Below are positions 63,938-64,000 of a DNA stretch of 64,000 bases, piece after piece (the stretch's first letter is position 1; every line of letters begins with the position of its first letter). The DNA is from Stichopus chloronotus (taxonomy: Eukaryota > Echinodermata > Holothuroidea > Aspidochirotida > Stichopodidae). Below the pieces are notes generated by a model, which worked only from the letters and a program-made list of their open reading frames with translations, ran no database searches and was not told where the DNA came from. The stretch is taken from contig CM037833.1 in NCBI GenBank assembly GCA_021234535.1, positions 22,476,738 to 22,540,737 of the forward strand, written 5' to 3'. A program made the translations under genes and the position numbers.

Positions 63938-64000
63938 ATAGAATCCAAACCAATCTCAAAATCATTTTGCTTCCGTAACCCTGGAAATGCAAAATTTCGG
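63938..64000 (+). CDS. Gene 2 exon O, partial at right edge
   Basis: TCAGTTTTTACAG starts 21 open codons in phase 0 that run off the window (KPISKSFCFRNPGNAKFR). It begins IES, like the I-starts of exons J, L, M and N. The part seen is too short to assign a domain. Confidence 0.6.
   Translation, partial: MESKPISKSFCFRNPGNAKFR

Larger units (their letters stand above)
30559..64000 (+). other. Gene 2 span: SH3, tyrosine-rich linkers and SH2 adaptor-like gene (15 exons found, open at both ends)
   Basis: Fifteen exons join in frame from 30559 to the window edge, about 634 codons without a stop. The order is shared N-terminal exon, SH3 exon, eight small exons, two SH2 exons and three more small exons. 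Every junction after the SH3 exon is phase 0. A 5' exon with a phase-2 donor and the 3' end are missing. SH2 plus SH3 with a tyrosine-, acid- and proline-rich linker is the general plan of phosphotyrosine adaptors, but no named family was matched. Introns are large and full of transposon remains. Confidence 0.78.

Noticed and set aside
1..64000. CRISPR arrays, operons, bacterial promoters or rRNA genes
   Set aside because: The exon-intron structure and LINE content show animal nuclear DNA; no regularly spaced short repeats with unique spacers or rRNA-like sequence were seen.

Overview
This is a 64-kb stretch of AT-rich animal nuclear DNA. Coding sequence sits in short exons with GT-AG introns, and most of the window is intron, spacer and decayed transposons. 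CR1/Jockey/Rex1-type LINE relics, a foldback element and a Death-domain/SH3/SH2 gene cluster suggest a marine invertebrate deuterostome such as an echinoderm, but nothing in the sequence proves the taxon.

Two plus-strand genes can be rebuilt by hand from splice sites, reading-frame phase and comparison with each other. Gene 1 (about 5.73-12.14 kb) has an exon of unknown family, a large exon ending in an SH3 domain, three mini-exons, and two exons that together encode a complete Death domain and the stop. Its large exon carries an in-frame TGA ahead of the SH3 domain. Gene 2 (about 30.56 kb to beyond the right edge) begins with homologues of the same two exons, without the TGA. A long series of small phase 0-0 exons follows, rich in tyrosine, acidic residues and proline, then a two-exon SH2 domain and three more tyrosine-rich exons. 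The first coding exons of both genes, and the last of gene 2, were not found. The pair looks like tandemly duplicated adaptor genes that kept an SH3 front end and differ in the back end: Death domain versus Tyr-linker plus SH2. If real, gene 1 would link an SH3 partner to Death-domain assembly and gene 2 would be a phosphotyrosine adaptor. That role is inferred from domains only.

Layout: 1-5.7 kb, repeats and no supported exon; 5.7-12.1 kb, gene 1; 12.1-30.5 kb, spacer with a possible minus-strand coding segment (about 19.8-20.3 kb), a LINE relic (23.1-24.6 kb) and dispersed repeats; 30.5-64 kb, gene 2. Gene 2 introns hold two more LINE relics (40.3-41.6 kb plus, 44.1-47.3 kb minus), a GC-rich insertion (about 48.8-50.5 kb), a broken C2H2 zinc-finger repetitive ORF (53.1-54.0 kb) and a foldback element with 29-bp perfect inverted ends (60.2-61.5 kb).

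Gene 2 shows strong internal duplication. One exon and its flanking intron exist as three intact copies plus at least one relic cut by a LINE. A downstream intron block recurs 12.7 kb away, once leading into an intact exon and once into a dead one. Coordinates of exons are to the base where GT/AG sites are clear; transposon edges are approximate.
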